Origin: Ralstonia soli | GTDB lineage: Bacteria; Pseudomonadota; Gammaproteobacteria; Burkholderiales; Burkholderiaceae | Assembly (NCBI RefSeq): GCF_023955655.1 | Contig: NZ_JAMXHT010000007.1 | Location: 310,001 to 374,000 of the forward strand | Direction of reading: 5' to 3' | Length of the DNA: 64,000 nt | Part shown: one piece after another, positions 1-9,800 of the stretch | Numbering within the stretch: the stretch's first letter is position 1 | Layout: each line of letters opens with the position of its first letter | The notes under the pieces: model-generated | What the model saw: the letters and a program-made list of their open reading frames with translations, nothing else | Told to the model about the DNA's origin: nothing | Databases searched by the model: none | Translations under genes and position numbers: made by a program

Positions 1-1678
1 TGGGGTAGGCGCACAGCGGTCGGGTGCGGTCGTGGCCGGCGGCGTTCCAGTCGGCGGGCACCTCGGCGTTGGGCACAGCGTTGGACGGGCCGCGCGCGGT
101 GGCCACCACGCTATCGGGCGCCACACCCTGCTCGACCCACGCCACCAGCGGCGTCAGCATGTCGAACTGGTCGGCCGTCGGGCCGCCCGAGCAATGGTTC
201 ATGCCGGGCACCGGGTAGAAGCGCGCGAAGTTGCCGGCATCTCCACCGTTGGCGGCGGCCAGGCGCTGGTACCAGTCCGTTGTGTCGTCAGACGAGAAGA
301 CCGGGTCGCTCGTGCCGTGGTAGACCATCAACTTGGCGCCGCGCTGCTTGAGCGTGGCCAGGTTGGTCTCATCGGGCGGCGTCATGAACGACCATGCCGA
401 CTCGGTGTACGTGGCGTCGGTGGCGAAGATCTTCGGCGCGTCGGTATCCATGTTGAACGCCAGCCCGTACGCCGTGAGCGTGGTGATGGCCGATGCCGGC
501 TGTGGCGTGGTCGTAAAGACGAACGCCAGCGCGGCGGGATCCAGCTGGATGGAGTTGCCCTGCTTCCACGCCGCCCAGTTGCTGCCGCTGATGCCGGCAT
601 CAAACGGGAAACCCGAATACAGCGCCTGCCCTGCACTGTTGCGTGCACCGGCAAACAGGTTGGCCAGCACGGTCTTCTGCGCCGACGTCAGGCACGTGCC
701 ATCCCGAGCGCCCGTGCATGTGGGCACATCGTTGGCAAGGCTGAAGGCGGACTGGCATGCCTTGAGGTTGTTCACCATGCCGTCGGTCGCGCCGTCCAGG
801 GCATCGCACTTGGCGAGGACGCGGCTGGCCACCATGGCGCGCTCTGTTGCGCTCAGTGCGGTAGTGATGTCGGGGAAGCCGGCCGCGGTGTTGGCCGTGG
901 CCACCGTCGCCAGTTGCTGCGCGCTGTACACCTCGTTGATGGCCGCCTTGGGCAGGTGGAAGCCGGGGTCGCCGGCCAGGATGCCGTCATACGCGTTGGC
1001 CGAGCGCGCGGCGGCCACCATCGCATGGCGCCCGCCGTTGGAGCAGCCGCCAAGGTAGCTGCGATCCGGCGCCTTGCCGTATACCTGCGCGATCATCGAC
1101 TTGGCCATCGGCGTGAGCACCGCCACGGCGTTGTAGCCGTAGTCGAGCCGCGCCTTCGGGTCCAGCCCGAAGAGCGGGTTCTGGCTGCCACTGTGCCCCG
1201 CGTCGGAGCTGATGACGGCAAAGCCCGACCCAAGGGCACTCGTGATGGGGCCGCCGCCCAGCGCGCCGAGCGCAGTCAACACCGAACCATCCAGCCCGCC
1301 GTTGGCCTGGTAGAAGAAGCGGCCGTTCCAGGCCTTGGGCAGGCGCATCTGGAAGCCGATGGCGTAGGTTTTTCCGTCCACCGGACTCACGCGGCTGTTC
1401 ATCGTGCCGGTGATCAGGCAATGCTCCGGGACGGCATTGCCGCCCACGGTCAGCGTACCGGCGGCGACCGTTGAGACGGCCGTGATGCTGGTGTTGGCAA
1501 AGGCCAGCTTGCCGGCAAAGCTCTCGCACGTGGCGGCGAGATTCATGCCGGTGGCCGGGCTGAGTTGCGGAAGCGTGCTGGCCGAACTGCTGGTGGCACT
1601 GTCGTCGTTGCAACCGGCGCAGGCCAGCGCGAGGGCGAACGCCCCCAGCGCCATGCCGCGTGACATGACGGTCTTCAT
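1..1678 (-). CDS. Tannase/feruloyl esterase family lipoprotein (partial, 3' end outside window)
   Basis: Secreted esterase of the tannase/feruloyl esterase family, expected to release ferulate or a related phenolic acid from plant-wall esters. The ATG at 1678 follows an ideal AGGAGGAG site. A lipoprotein signal is visible: a hydrophobic stretch ends in LACAGC at about residue 23. The nucleophile lies in GGCSNGGR, the acid in HGTSDPVF and the histidine in GMNHC, which together form the CS-D-HC motif typical of the family, with a disulfide holding Ser and His together. The frame stays open to base 1, so the last residues are missing. It is the last gene of the ferulate operon, 62 bp after fcs, and would supply that operon's substrate. 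Family assignment is firm; the exact ester substrate is inferred from context. Confidence 0.88.
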   Translation of the reverse strand, partial: MKTVMSRGMALGAFALALACAGCNDDSATSSSASTLPQLSPATGMNLAATCESFAGKLAFANTSITAVSTVAAGTLTVGGNAVPEHCLITGTMNSRVSPVDGKTYAIGFQMRLPKAWNGRFFYQANGGLDGSVLTALGALGGGPITSALGSGFAVISSDAGHSGSQNPLFGLDPKARLDYGYNAVAVLTPMAKSMIAQVYGKAPDRSYLGGCSNGGRHAMVAAARSANAYDGILAGDPGFHLPKAAINEVYSAQQLATVATANTAAGFPDITTALSATERAMVASRVLAKCDALDGATDGMVNNLKACQSAFSLANDVPTCTGARDGTCLTSAQKTVLANLFAGARNSAGQALYSGFPFDAGISGSNWAAWKQGNSIQLDPAALAFVFTTTPQPASAITTLTAYGLAFNMDTDAPKIFATDATYTESAWSFMTPPDETNLATLKQRGAKLMVYHGTSDPVFSSDDTTDWYQRLAAANGGDAGNFARFYPVPGMNHCSGGPTADQFDMLTPLVAWVEQGVAPDSVVATARGPSNAVPNAEVPADWNAAGHDRTRPLCAYP

Positions 1679-1699
1679 GAGTCTCCTCCTGGATGGATA

Positions 1700-1717
1700 A
1701 ACCGGTCTGTGCCGGTT
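1700..1717 (-). other. Small intercistronic hairpin between fcs and the esterase gene
   Basis: AACCGG-TCTGTG-CCGGTT forms a 6-bp stem with a 6-nt loop in the 62-bp gap between the two genes. There is no U-tract, so it is unlikely to be a strong terminator. It might mark an mRNA processing or stability site. Confidence 0.3.
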
Positions 1718-1740
1718 CGGTCTGATGCGTTGTGGGTGGG

Positions 1741-3636
1741 TCAGCCTGCGCGGATCACGGTCGGATCGCCTTCGCGGTACAGCGCATCGACCTGCGCCGC
1801 ACGATGCGTGAGCACGGCGCGCTGGTTGAGCGAGCCCTTGTCGGTCATCTCGCCACGGTCCAGCGATGGCGGCGTGTCCAGTAACAGCAGCCGCGCCACG
1901 CGCGTCGCGCTGCCGGTGGCCGTGGCGTTCAGTTCATGCAGGAGCGCGGCAAACGCGGCACGCACGGCGGGCGTGGCCAGTACATCGGCAAGGCTCGCCG
2001 TGCCCGGCAAGCCGGACAGGCGCCGGCAGTGCTCCACCTGCGGAAACACCAGCAGGCCGATGTCGTCGCGGTTCATGCCGGCAATCACCACGTCCTGCAC
2101 GTAGGGTGCACCGGCCGCGATCACGCGCGCGCGCAGGGGGCCCACACTCACGAACGTGCCGGAACTGAGCTTGAAATCCTCCGCGATGCGGCCGTCGAAG
2201 ACGACCCCTTTTTCCGGCTGCGCAGGATCGAAGAAGCGCAGCGCATCGCCGCTACAGTAGTAGCCCTCGTCATCGAAGACCGGCGTGGCGGGCGTTTCGC
2301 CCAGGCGCCAGTAGCCGCGCATGACATGCGGCCCACGAAAGCGCGCCTCCAGCTTGCCGCCCACGGGCACGAGCTTGAGCTCGCAGCCTGGCGCCGGCGT
2401 GCCGACATAGCCCGAGCGCATGATCGGCCCGGTGGTGAACAGGCAGCACGGCGAGGTCTCCGTCATGCCCAGGCCCGCCATGATGCGGATGCGCTCACCG
2501 CAGTGCTGGCCCGTCACGCGTTCGAGCCGGTCCCAGGCCTCTTGCGAGAGGCCCGCGCCGCCGAAGAAGTACAGCTTCACCCGCGAGAAGAAGGTTTCGC
2601 GCAGCGCGGCGTCCCGTTCCAGCGCCAGTGCGAGTTCTTCCCACCCTTTGGGCACGTTGAAGTACGCCGTGGGCGCAATCTCGTGCAGGTTGCGCAGGGT
2701 TTCGTCGAATTTGCCGGGCACGGGCCGTCCGTCATCGATATAGAGCGTGCCGCCGTTGTAGAGCACGATGCCCACGTTGTGGCTGCCGCCGAACGTGTGG
2801 TTCCACGGCAGCCAGTCGACCAGCACCGGCGGCGCCTTGGCAAACTCGGGAATGGTCTGGCGCAGCATCTGCTGGTTGCTGCACAGCATGCGGTGCGTGG
2901 TCGGCACGGCCTTCGGTTGCCGCGTGGAGCCCGAGGTAAAGAGAATCTTCACCAGCGTGTCGGGGCCGACTGCAGCCTGTGCGGCATCGGCCGTTGTGAT
3001 GGGCGTTTGCAGCAGTACATCGAATGCCGTTGCGGTGCGGCCGGGCAGCGCGCCATCGCGCGTGATGACCTCGATGCCCGCAGGCACGACGGCATCGATC
3101 GCCTTGCCAAAGGCCGCGCCATCCGCCGCATACACCAACCCCGGCGTGAGCACATCGAACACGTGCCGCAGCTTGCCGAAATCCGCCGACACCAGCGCAT
3201 ACGGCGGCGACACCGGCGCATAGGGCACGCCGGCCCACATGGCGCCGAAGGCCAGTTGCAGATGCTCGAGGTCGTTGCCGGACAGGATGGCCAGCGGGCG
3301 TTCAGCCGATACGCCACGGTCGATCAGCGCCTGGCCGATGGCGCGGGCGCGGTCGAGCGTCTCCTGGTAGGTCAGCTTGATCCACGCGCCATCGGGCCCG
3401 CGACGCGCCACCAGCACGCGCTCCGGATGGCGCTGCGCGCCCGCCACGAGGCAATCGGTCATGCGCTGTGGGTGGTCAGCCAGCAGCTCGGTATTGCGCA
3501 CGTGCCAGACCGTGCCGTCGGTCTCGCAGCGCACGGGCGCATCGTTGATGGCAACCTCGCGATAGGGCACGCCTGCCGGGGGCGGCATGGCGTGACCGGT
3601 GTGCGCGGTCTGGGCCTGCATCTCGACGTGATTCAC
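1741..3636 (-). CDS. fcs: Feruloyl-CoA synthase (AMP-forming)
   Basis: Activates ferulate (and probably p-coumarate or caffeate) to the CoA thioester using ATP, the first step of the CoA-dependent, non-beta-oxidative route to vanillin. The protein has 631 residues, usual for bacterial feruloyl-CoA synthases. The adenylation P-loop LFTSGSTRQPKAV is at about residue 230-242, followed by AGLGMTETSP and the YYCSGDALR motif. I chose the GTG at 3636 because AGGAG lies 7 nt upstream; the in-frame ATG at 3621 has no such site and further upstream codons run into vdh. It sits between vdh and the esterase gene in the same orientation. An acyl-CoA synthetase for another phenylpropanoid cannot be excluded, but the hydratase-lyase and vanillin dehydrogenase neighbours make ferulate the best call. 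Confidence 0.9.
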   Translation of the reverse strand: MNHVEMQAQTAHTGHAMPPPAGVPYREVAINDAPVRCETDGTVWHVRNTELLADHPQRMTDCLVAGAQRHPERVLVARRGPDGAWIKLTYQETLDRARAIGQALIDRGVSAERPLAILSGNDLEHLQLAFGAMWAGVPYAPVSPPYALVSADFGKLRHVFDVLTPGLVYAADGAAFGKAIDAVVPAGIEVITRDGALPGRTATAFDVLLQTPITTADAAQAAVGPDTLVKILFTSGSTRQPKAVPTTHRMLCSNQQMLRQTIPEFAKAPPVLVDWLPWNHTFGGSHNVGIVLYNGGTLYIDDGRPVPGKFDETLRNLHEIAPTAYFNVPKGWEELALALERDAALRETFFSRVKLYFFGGAGLSQEAWDRLERVTGQHCGERIRIMAGLGMTETSPCCLFTTGPIMRSGYVGTPAPGCELKLVPVGGKLEARFRGPHVMRGYWRLGETPATPVFDDEGYYCSGDALRFFDPAQPEKGVVFDGRIAEDFKLSSGTFVSVGPLRARVIAAGAPYVQDVVIAGMNRDDIGLLVFPQVEHCRRLSGLPGTASLADVLATPAVRAAFAALLHELNATATGSATRVARLLLLDTPPSLDRGEMTDKGSLNQRAVLTHRAAQVDALYREGDPTVIRAG

Positions 3637-3694
3637 GTCTTGTCTCCTGAATGCGCCGCCCGTGTTGTCGTTATCGGTGGGCGGCGGTCCTGCT

Positions 3695-5146
3695 TCAGAT
3701 GGGATAGTGACGCGGCGTGTTCTGCAGCGTGATCCAGCGCAGCTCGGTGAACTCCGCAATCGACGCCTTGCCGCCAAAGCGGCCATAGCCGCTGCTCTTC
3801 ACGCCGCCAAACGGCATCTGCGCTTCGTCATGAACGGTCGGGCCATTGATGTGGCAGATGCCCGATTCGATGCGCTGCGCGACCCGCATGGCGCGCGAGA
3901 CATCGCGGCTGAACACCGCCGCCGACAATCCGTACTCACTGTCGTTGGCCAGGCGGACGGCCTCGTCATCGCCGTCCACACGGGCCACCGTCACCACGGG
4001 GCCGAACGATTCTTCGCGGTACAGGCGCATGGCGGTCGTCACGCCATCAACGATGCACGGCTGCACGATGGCGCCATCCATGTGCAGGCCAACGGGAAGC
4101 GCTGCGCCCTGCGCGCGGGCGTCTTCCACCAGCGCTTGCACGCGTCTGGCGGCATCCGCACTCACCATGGCGCCAAGCACGGCTGTAGCGTCGGCCGGGT
4201 CCCCTGCCCGCAGCGTACGCGCCTTGGCGGCCAGCCTGTCGACCAGTGCATCGGCAATCTTGCGATCGACGATCACGCGCTCGGTCGACATGCAAATCTG
4301 GCCCTGGTTGAAGAACGCGCCAAAGGCAATCGCGTCCACTGCCGCATCGAGGTCGGCATCGTCCAGCACCAGCACGGGGGCCTTGCCGCCCAACTCCAGC
4401 AGCGCGGGCTTCAGGTGCCGTGCGGCATGCTGGGCAATGATGCGCCCGACATGCGTGGAACCCGTGAAGTTCACGCGCCGCACGGCCGGGTGGGCAATCA
4501 GGCGTTCGACCACCTGCGCCGCATCCGCCGGGGCATTGGTCACCACGTTGACCACGCCATCGCCCAGTCCGGCCTCATGCAGCACCGTGCCGATCAACCG
4601 GTGCAGCCCGGGGCATAGCTCCGACGCCTTGAGCACGACCGTGTTGCCACACGCCAGCGGCATCGCCAGCGCGCGCGTGCCCAGGATTACCGGCGCATTC
4701 CACGGCGCAATGCCGAGCACCACGCCGCACGGCTGGCGTACCGCCATCGCAAAGTTGCCCGGCACGTCCGACGGAATGATGCTGCCGTCGATCTGCGTGG
4801 TCATGGAGGCGGCTTCACGCAGCATGTTGGCGGCCAGCATGACGTTGAAGCCGATCCAGTTGGGCATGGCACCCGTTTCTCCGGCCCCGATGCGGATGAA
4901 GTCTGCGGTGCGCTGGTCCATCAGGTCGGCCGCCTTGAGCAGGCGCTTGCGGCGCTCGCCGGGCGGCAGCGCTGCCCACGCGGGAAACGCATCGGCCGCG
5001 GCCTGCACGGCGGCATCGGCATCGCCCAGCGTGGCGGCGGCGGCGTGCGACACCGGGGCATCGTTCACGGGGTTGCGGCGCTCGAAGGTGGCACCGTTCG
5101 CGGCCGGCCGGCTTTGTCCGCCAATCAGCAGGGTCACGTCATGCAT
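3695..5146 (-). CDS. vdh: Vanillin (benzaldehyde-type) dehydrogenase
   Basis: NAD(P)-dependent aldehyde dehydrogenase of 483 residues that should oxidise the vanillin (or 4-hydroxybenzaldehyde) released by the hydratase-lyase to vanillate. The general-base Glu lies in LELGGKAP at about residue 251 and the catalytic Cys in FNQGQICMS at about residue 284; the C-terminal PFGGVKSSGYGRFGG signature of this subfamily is intact. It is the second gene of the operon, 32 bp after the hydratase-lyase gene and 58 bp before fcs. No vanillate demethylase genes are in the window, so the vanillate product must be handled elsewhere. Confidence 0.9.
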   Translation of the reverse strand: MHDVTLLIGGQSRPAANGATFERRNPVNDAPVSHAAAATLGDADAAVQAAADAFPAWAALPPGERRKRLLKAADLMDQRTADFIRIGAGETGAMPNWIGFNVMLAANMLREAASMTTQIDGSIIPSDVPGNFAMAVRQPCGVVLGIAPWNAPVILGTRALAMPLACGNTVVLKASELCPGLHRLIGTVLHEAGLGDGVVNVVTNAPADAAQVVERLIAHPAVRRVNFTGSTHVGRIIAQHAARHLKPALLELGGKAPVLVLDDADLDAAVDAIAFGAFFNQGQICMSTERVIVDRKIADALVDRLAAKARTLRAGDPADATAVLGAMVSADAARRVQALVEDARAQGAALPVGLHMDGAIVQPCIVDGVTTAMRLYREESFGPVVTVARVDGDDEAVRLANDSEYGLSAAVFSRDVSRAMRVAQRIESGICHINGPTVHDEAQMPFGGVKSSGYGRFGGKASIAEFTELRWITLQNTPRHYPI

Positions 5147-5178
5147 GCGTTCGTCTCCGTAGCAGTGGCGTGGGCGGT

Positions 5179-6012
5179 TCAGGCGCGCTTGTACGCCTGC
5201 AGGCCCGGCTTGATGGACTTCTCATCCAGGAACTGCTTCAAACCCTGCTCACGGCCGCCTTCCGGGTCGCGCAGCGTGGCCTGATCGAGCTTGGCGTACA
5301 GGTAGTCCTCGTTCTGCTCCCAGGTCAGCTCCCGGCTGCGCTTGAAGCCGTGCTTGGCGGCGCGCAGCACCACGGGGTTCTTCTCCAGCAGCTTCTCGGC
5401 CAGCGCCACGGTGCGGGCACGCAGGTGGGCACGCGGCACGCTCTCGTTGACGAGGCCCATGGCTGCGGCCTGCTGGCCGGTGAACGTGTCGCCAGTCATG
5501 ATGTAGTACAGCGCCTGGCGGTGGCCCACGGTGTCGGCCATGGCCTTGCTGACGAGGTTGCCCGGCGGGATGCCCCAGTTGATTTCCGACAGGCCGAAGG
5601 TGGCCTCGTCGGCGGCAATCGCCAGATCGCACGCCACCAGCGGCGAGAACCCGCCACCGAAGCACCAGCCGTTGACCATGGCGATGGTCGGCTTGGCATA
5701 CATGCGCAGCAGCTTCCATTGCCACTGGCACGCGTCGCGGCGGATCTTCTCCTGCAGGATCTCGGGACCGGCGTCGACTTCGCGGAAGTATTCCTTCAGA
5801 TCCATGCCGGCCGTCCATGCATCGCCGGCGCCGGTCAGCACGAGCACCTTGGCGTCGGCATCCAGCTCCAGCGCTTCGAGCACCTGGATCATCTCCGAAT
5901 TGAGCGTCGGGCTCATGGCGTTGCGCTTTTCCGGGCGGTTGAACGTCACCCACGCGATGCCCTGGTCCACCTTCACGCCCACGGTTTGCCAGCGCCCTTG
6001 GTAATCAGCCAT
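5179..6012 (-). CDS. ech: p-Hydroxycinnamoyl-CoA hydratase/lyase (feruloyl-CoA hydratase/lyase)
   Basis: Crotonase-fold enzyme that hydrates feruloyl-CoA and cleaves the intermediate retro-aldol fashion to vanillin and acetyl-CoA. The protein has 277 residues. With the start at 6012, the residues known to matter in the Pseudomonas enzyme fall at the same numbers: Ser123 in GGGFSPL and Glu143 in LSEINWG. That, and an AAGGAG exactly 6 nt upstream, favour this ATG over the one at 6018, which would sit directly on the ribosome-binding site. The oxyanion-hole region TAGMDLKEY is present. It is the first gene of the ferulate operon, directly behind the operator and promoter at 6092-6136. Confidence 0.93.
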   Translation of the reverse strand: MADYQGRWQTVGVKVDQGIAWVTFNRPEKRNAMSPTLNSEMIQVLEALELDADAKVLVLTGAGDAWTAGMDLKEYFREVDAGPEILQEKIRRDACQWQWKLLRMYAKPTIAMVNGWCFGGGFSPLVACDLAIAADEATFGLSEINWGIPPGNLVSKAMADTVGHRQALYYIMTGDTFTGQQAAAMGLVNESVPRAHLRARTVALAEKLLEKNPVVLRAAKHGFKRSRELTWEQNEDYLYAKLDQATLRDPEGGREQGLKQFLDEKSIKPGLQAYKRA

Positions 6013-6091
6013 TTCCATCTCCTTGATCTGTCGGCTTGCTTGAGACCTGCACCGTCTGGTGTGCGATGCGTGTCAGCTTGGTGCCCATTTA

Positions 6092-6110
6092 ATATCAGGT
6101 AGCCTGATAT
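6092..6110. promoter_or_regulatory. Perfect palindromic operator upstream of the ferulate operon
   Basis: ATATCAGGTAGCCTGATAT is an inverted repeat with 8-bp perfect arms and a 3-bp centre, in the 187-bp gap between the operon and the divergent MarR gene. Dyads of this size are typical MarR-family operators. It overlaps the proposed -10 element, which fits repression that is relieved by feruloyl-CoA, as known for FerC-type regulators. The binding protein is inferred from adjacency. Confidence 0.75.
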
Positions 6111-6136
6111 AACAAGGAGATTATCATTGCCGTAAA
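6107..6136 (-). promoter_or_regulatory. Candidate sigma-70 promoter of the ferulate operon
   Basis: On the minus strand TTTACG (-35, at 6136-6131) is followed by an 18-bp spacer and TTATAT (-10, at 6112-6107). The -10 lies inside the palindromic operator, so a bound repressor would block polymerase. Both hexamers are imperfect matches to consensus, hence moderate confidence. Confidence 0.45.
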
Positions 6137-6199
6137 CCCTAGTTCGAACGACACGTAGCAAAATGTGCGCATCTGCATGCATGCACATCACCCACATCC

Positions 6200-6673
6200 A
6201 TGGCGGCCACAAAAACGAAGCGCAACCCAACGCAGCCCACACCGGACGCTGCACCGGCAACCTCCGCCCGACTGCCCTACCTGATTGGCCGTACCGACCG
6301 CATCGTCAAGCGCCGCCTGGGCGAGGCGCTGGCCCCGCACGGCCTGACGGTGCCCCAGTTCACGGCGCTGTCGGTGCTGCATGCGCGCGGCAGCCTGTCG
6401 AATGCGCAGTTGGCGGAGCGCTCGTTCATGTCGCCGCAATCGGCCAACGAGGTGGTCAAGACGATGGAAGCGCGCGGCTGGGTCACCCGCACGCCGGACC
6501 CGACGCATGGCCGCATCGTCATGCTGGGTCTGACCGATGACGCGCTCGCGCTGCTCAAGCTCTGCGACGAGGCCGTCAGCAAGCTCGAGACGGAAATGCT
6601 GCAGGGGATCGATGCCGCGCATGCCGAATTGCTGCACGACCTGCTGCTGCAATGTGGGCGAAACCTGCGCTGA
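6200..6673 (+). CDS. MarR-family regulator of hydroxycinnamate catabolism
   Basis: A 157-residue winged-helix repressor of the MarR family, divergent from the ferulate operon. The helix-turn-helix lies at about residues 60-90 (LSNAQLAERSFMSPQSANEV) and the wing follows with GWVTRTPDPTHGRI. Regulators in this position (FerC, FerR, CouR types) bind hydroxycinnamoyl-CoA thioesters and release the operator. The target is most likely the palindrome at 6092-6110, which would also give autoregulation. The N-terminal 25 residues are Thr/Pro/Ala-rich and probably unstructured. The effector is inferred from context. Confidence 0.85.
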   Translation: MAATKTKRNPTQPTPDAAPATSARLPYLIGRTDRIVKRRLGEALAPHGLTVPQFTALSVLHARGSLSNAQLAERSFMSPQSANEVVKTMEARGWVTRTPDPTHGRIVMLGLTDDALALLKLCDEAVSKLETEMLQGIDAAHAELLHDLLLQCGRNLR

Positions 6674-6844
6674 GCACGGCCCTTCAGTTGCCATGACAAT
6701 CGCCGTTATGCAATGTAATAAAGACAGATCAAAGGAACATGTTGATCGACCGGCCCCGGCGATAGAATGATTGGCCGCTATCGTCGAGCTTCGGTTCGAG
6801 CGGCTTGCACTCCCCCAAACGCCTCGCGGTTCTGAAACGCCTCC

Positions 6845-9800
6845 ATGTGGATTGTCCAACTCGCGCTGCGACGGCCGCTGACGTTCATCGTCCTCGCCCT
6901 GCTGATCCTGCTGGCCACGCCGTTTACGCTCATGCGTACGCCAACGGACATCTTTCCGGAAATCGACATTCCGGTCGCCAGCATCATCTGGAACTACAAC
7001 GGCCTGCCTGCCAAGGAGATGGCCGACCGCATCGTCTCTGTGACGGAGCGCAGCCTGACGACCACCGTCAACGACATCGAGCACATCGAGTCGCAATCGC
7101 TGGGCGGCATCTCGATCATCAAGGTCTTCTTCCAGCCCAACGCCAACATCCAGACCGCGCTGGCGCAGATCGTGGCGAGCACGCAGGCGCAAGTGCGGCA
7201 GCTGCCGCCGGGCACCACGCCGCCGCTGGTGATCAAGTATTCGGCGTCGAGCATTCCGATCCTGCAACTGGGGCTGTCGTCCAACACACTGTCGGAGCAG
7301 GAGCTCAATGACGCGGCGCTGAACTTCCTGCGGCCGCGCCTGATTACCGTGCCGGGCATCGCCGTGCCGTTTCCGTACGGCGGCAAGAGCCGGCAGATCA
7401 CGGTGGACCTCGATACGCAGAAGCTGCTGGCGCAGGGCCTGACGCCCGTGGACATCGTCAACGCGGTCGGCGCGCAGAACCTGATCCTGCCGGCCGGCAC
7501 GCAAAAGATCGACGCCACCGAATACGGTGTCACGCTCAACGGCACGCCCGGCAGCATCGCTGCGCTCAATGCGATTCCGGTCAAGACAAGCAACGGCGCC
7601 ACGCTCTACCTGGGCGATGTGGCCAACGTCCGCGACGGCTTCTCGCCGCAGACCAACGTGGTGCGCCAGGACGGCCAGCGCGGCGTGTTGCTGTCCATCC
7701 TCAAGAACGGCGGCGCGTCTACGCTCGATATCGTCAACGACATCTACAAGCTGCTGCCGACCGCCGCCGCCGCGTTGCCGCAAGACCTGAAGATCACGCC
7801 CCTGTTCGACCAGTCGCTGTTCGTCAAGGCCGCCATTGAAGGCGTGATCCGCGAGGCGCTCATCGCCGCGTGCCTGACCGCCGCCATGATCCTGCTGTTC
7901 CTCGGCAACTGGCGCAGCACGGCCATCATTGCCGTGTCGATTCCCTTGTCGATCCTGTCGTCGATCATCGTGCTGCACCTGCTGGGCGAGACCATCAACC
8001 TGATGACGCTCGGCGGCCTGGCGCTGGCGGTGGGGATTCTGGTGGACGACGCCACCGTCACCATCGAAAACATCGAGCGCCACCTGCACGAGGGCAAGGA
8101 ACCCATCACGGCCATCCTGGATGGCGCGGCCGAGATTGCCGTGCCGGCCTTCGTGTCCACGCTGTGTATCTGCATCGTGTTCGTGCCGATGTTCTTCCTC
8201 ACGGGCGTGGCGCGCTACCTGTTCGTGCCGATGGCCGAGGCGGTGATCTTCGCGATGCTGGCGTCGTACGTGCTCTCGCGCACGCTGGTGCCGACGCTGG
8301 TGATGATGCTGATGACCGGCCACGCCGAGGACACCAAAAAGCCGGGCCCCATGCGCCGTATCTACGAGCGCTTCAACACGCAGTTCGAGCACATGCGCGG
8401 CAACTACGCCGCCATTCTGGGCGGGCTGCTGGAGCACCGCCGCGTGTTTGCGCTGTCGTTCCTGGGTTTTTGTGTGGCGTCGTGCGCGCTGTACTTTGCG
8501 CTCGGCCGCGACTTCTTCCCCGATGTCGATGCCGGCCAGATCCGCCTGCACATGCGCGCGCCTTCTGGCCTGCGCATTGAAGAAACCGCGCGTCTGGCGG
8601 ATGAAGTGGAAACAGCCATCCGCGAGATCATCCCCAAGAAAGAGCTGTCGACCATCCTCGACAACCTGGGCGTGCCGAACTCGGGCATCAACCTGTCGTA
8701 CAGCAATGCCGGCACGATCGGCACGCTCGATGGCGAAATCCTCATCGCCCTGCACGAAGGCGAGCGCAAACCCAGCGCCGAGTACATCCGCCGCCTGCGC
8801 GAAGAGCTGCCCAAGCGCTTTCCCGGTGTGGAGTTCGCCTTCCAGCCGGCAGACATCGTCAGCCAGATCCTGAACTTCGGTTTGCCCTCGGCGATTGACG
8901 TGCAGTTCTCCGGCGCCGATGTGGCAACCAACCAGCAGTTGGCCGGCATCCTGGCCAACCGTATCAAGCAGATTCCGGGCGCGGTGGATACGCATGTGCA
9001 CCAGCGCTTCGACCAGCCGACGCTGGCGCTCAACATGGACCGCACACGCATCCAGCAGGTCGGCCTGGAAGGGCGCGACGTGGCGCAGAACCTGCTCGTG
9101 TCGCTCAGCTCCAGCTTTCAGACCTCGCCCACGTTCTGGCTGAACCCGCTCAACGGCGTGGTGTACCAGGTGGCGGTCACGAGCCCGCAATACCGCGTCG
9201 ATTCGCTGGATGCGCTGCTGCGAACGCCCGTGGCCAGCTCGCGTGGCGGCGCTGCGCAGGCCGGCGGCCCGCAACTGCTGGGCAACCTCGTGCAGGTGAG
9301 CCCCGGCGTCCAGCCCCAGGTGGTCTCGCATTACGACATCACGCCGGTGGTGGATGTGTACGCGTCCGTGCAGGGGCGCGACCTGGGGGCCGTCGCCCGC
9401 GAAGTGCAGAAGGCCGTTGACGACATCCGTCCCAAGCTGCCGCGCGGCGCGCAGGTGACGGTGCGCGGTCAGGTAAAGACGATGGAATCGTCCTTCCTCG
9501 GCCTGGGGCTGGGCTTGGTGATGGCGATCGTGCTGGTGTACCTGCTGATCGTCGTGAACTTCCAGTCGTGGGTGGACCCGCTCATCATCGTGACGGCCCT
9601 GCCGGCGGCGCTGGCGGGCATCGCGTGGATGCTGTTCGTGACGGGGACGACGCTGTCGGTGCCATCGCTCACGGGCGCGATCATGACGATGGGGGTGGCG
9701 ACGGCCAACTCGATCCTGCTGATCTCATTTGCGCGTGAGCGGCTGGCCGAAGGCATTGCACCGGTGCAGGCCGCGCTGGAAGCCGGTGCCACCCGCCTGC

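Noticed and set aside
1936-3732. A nearly 600-codon plus-strand open frame opposite feruloyl-CoA synthase
   Set aside because: The adenylate-forming motifs are on the minus strand; the plus-strand product has no recognisable domain and biased composition.
6188-9331. A very long open frame on the minus strand opposite the RND permease gene (over 1000 codons)
   Set aside because: It is antisense to a permease with all family motifs. Its translation is rich in Arg, His and Gln with no domain features, as expected from GC-rich antisense frames.
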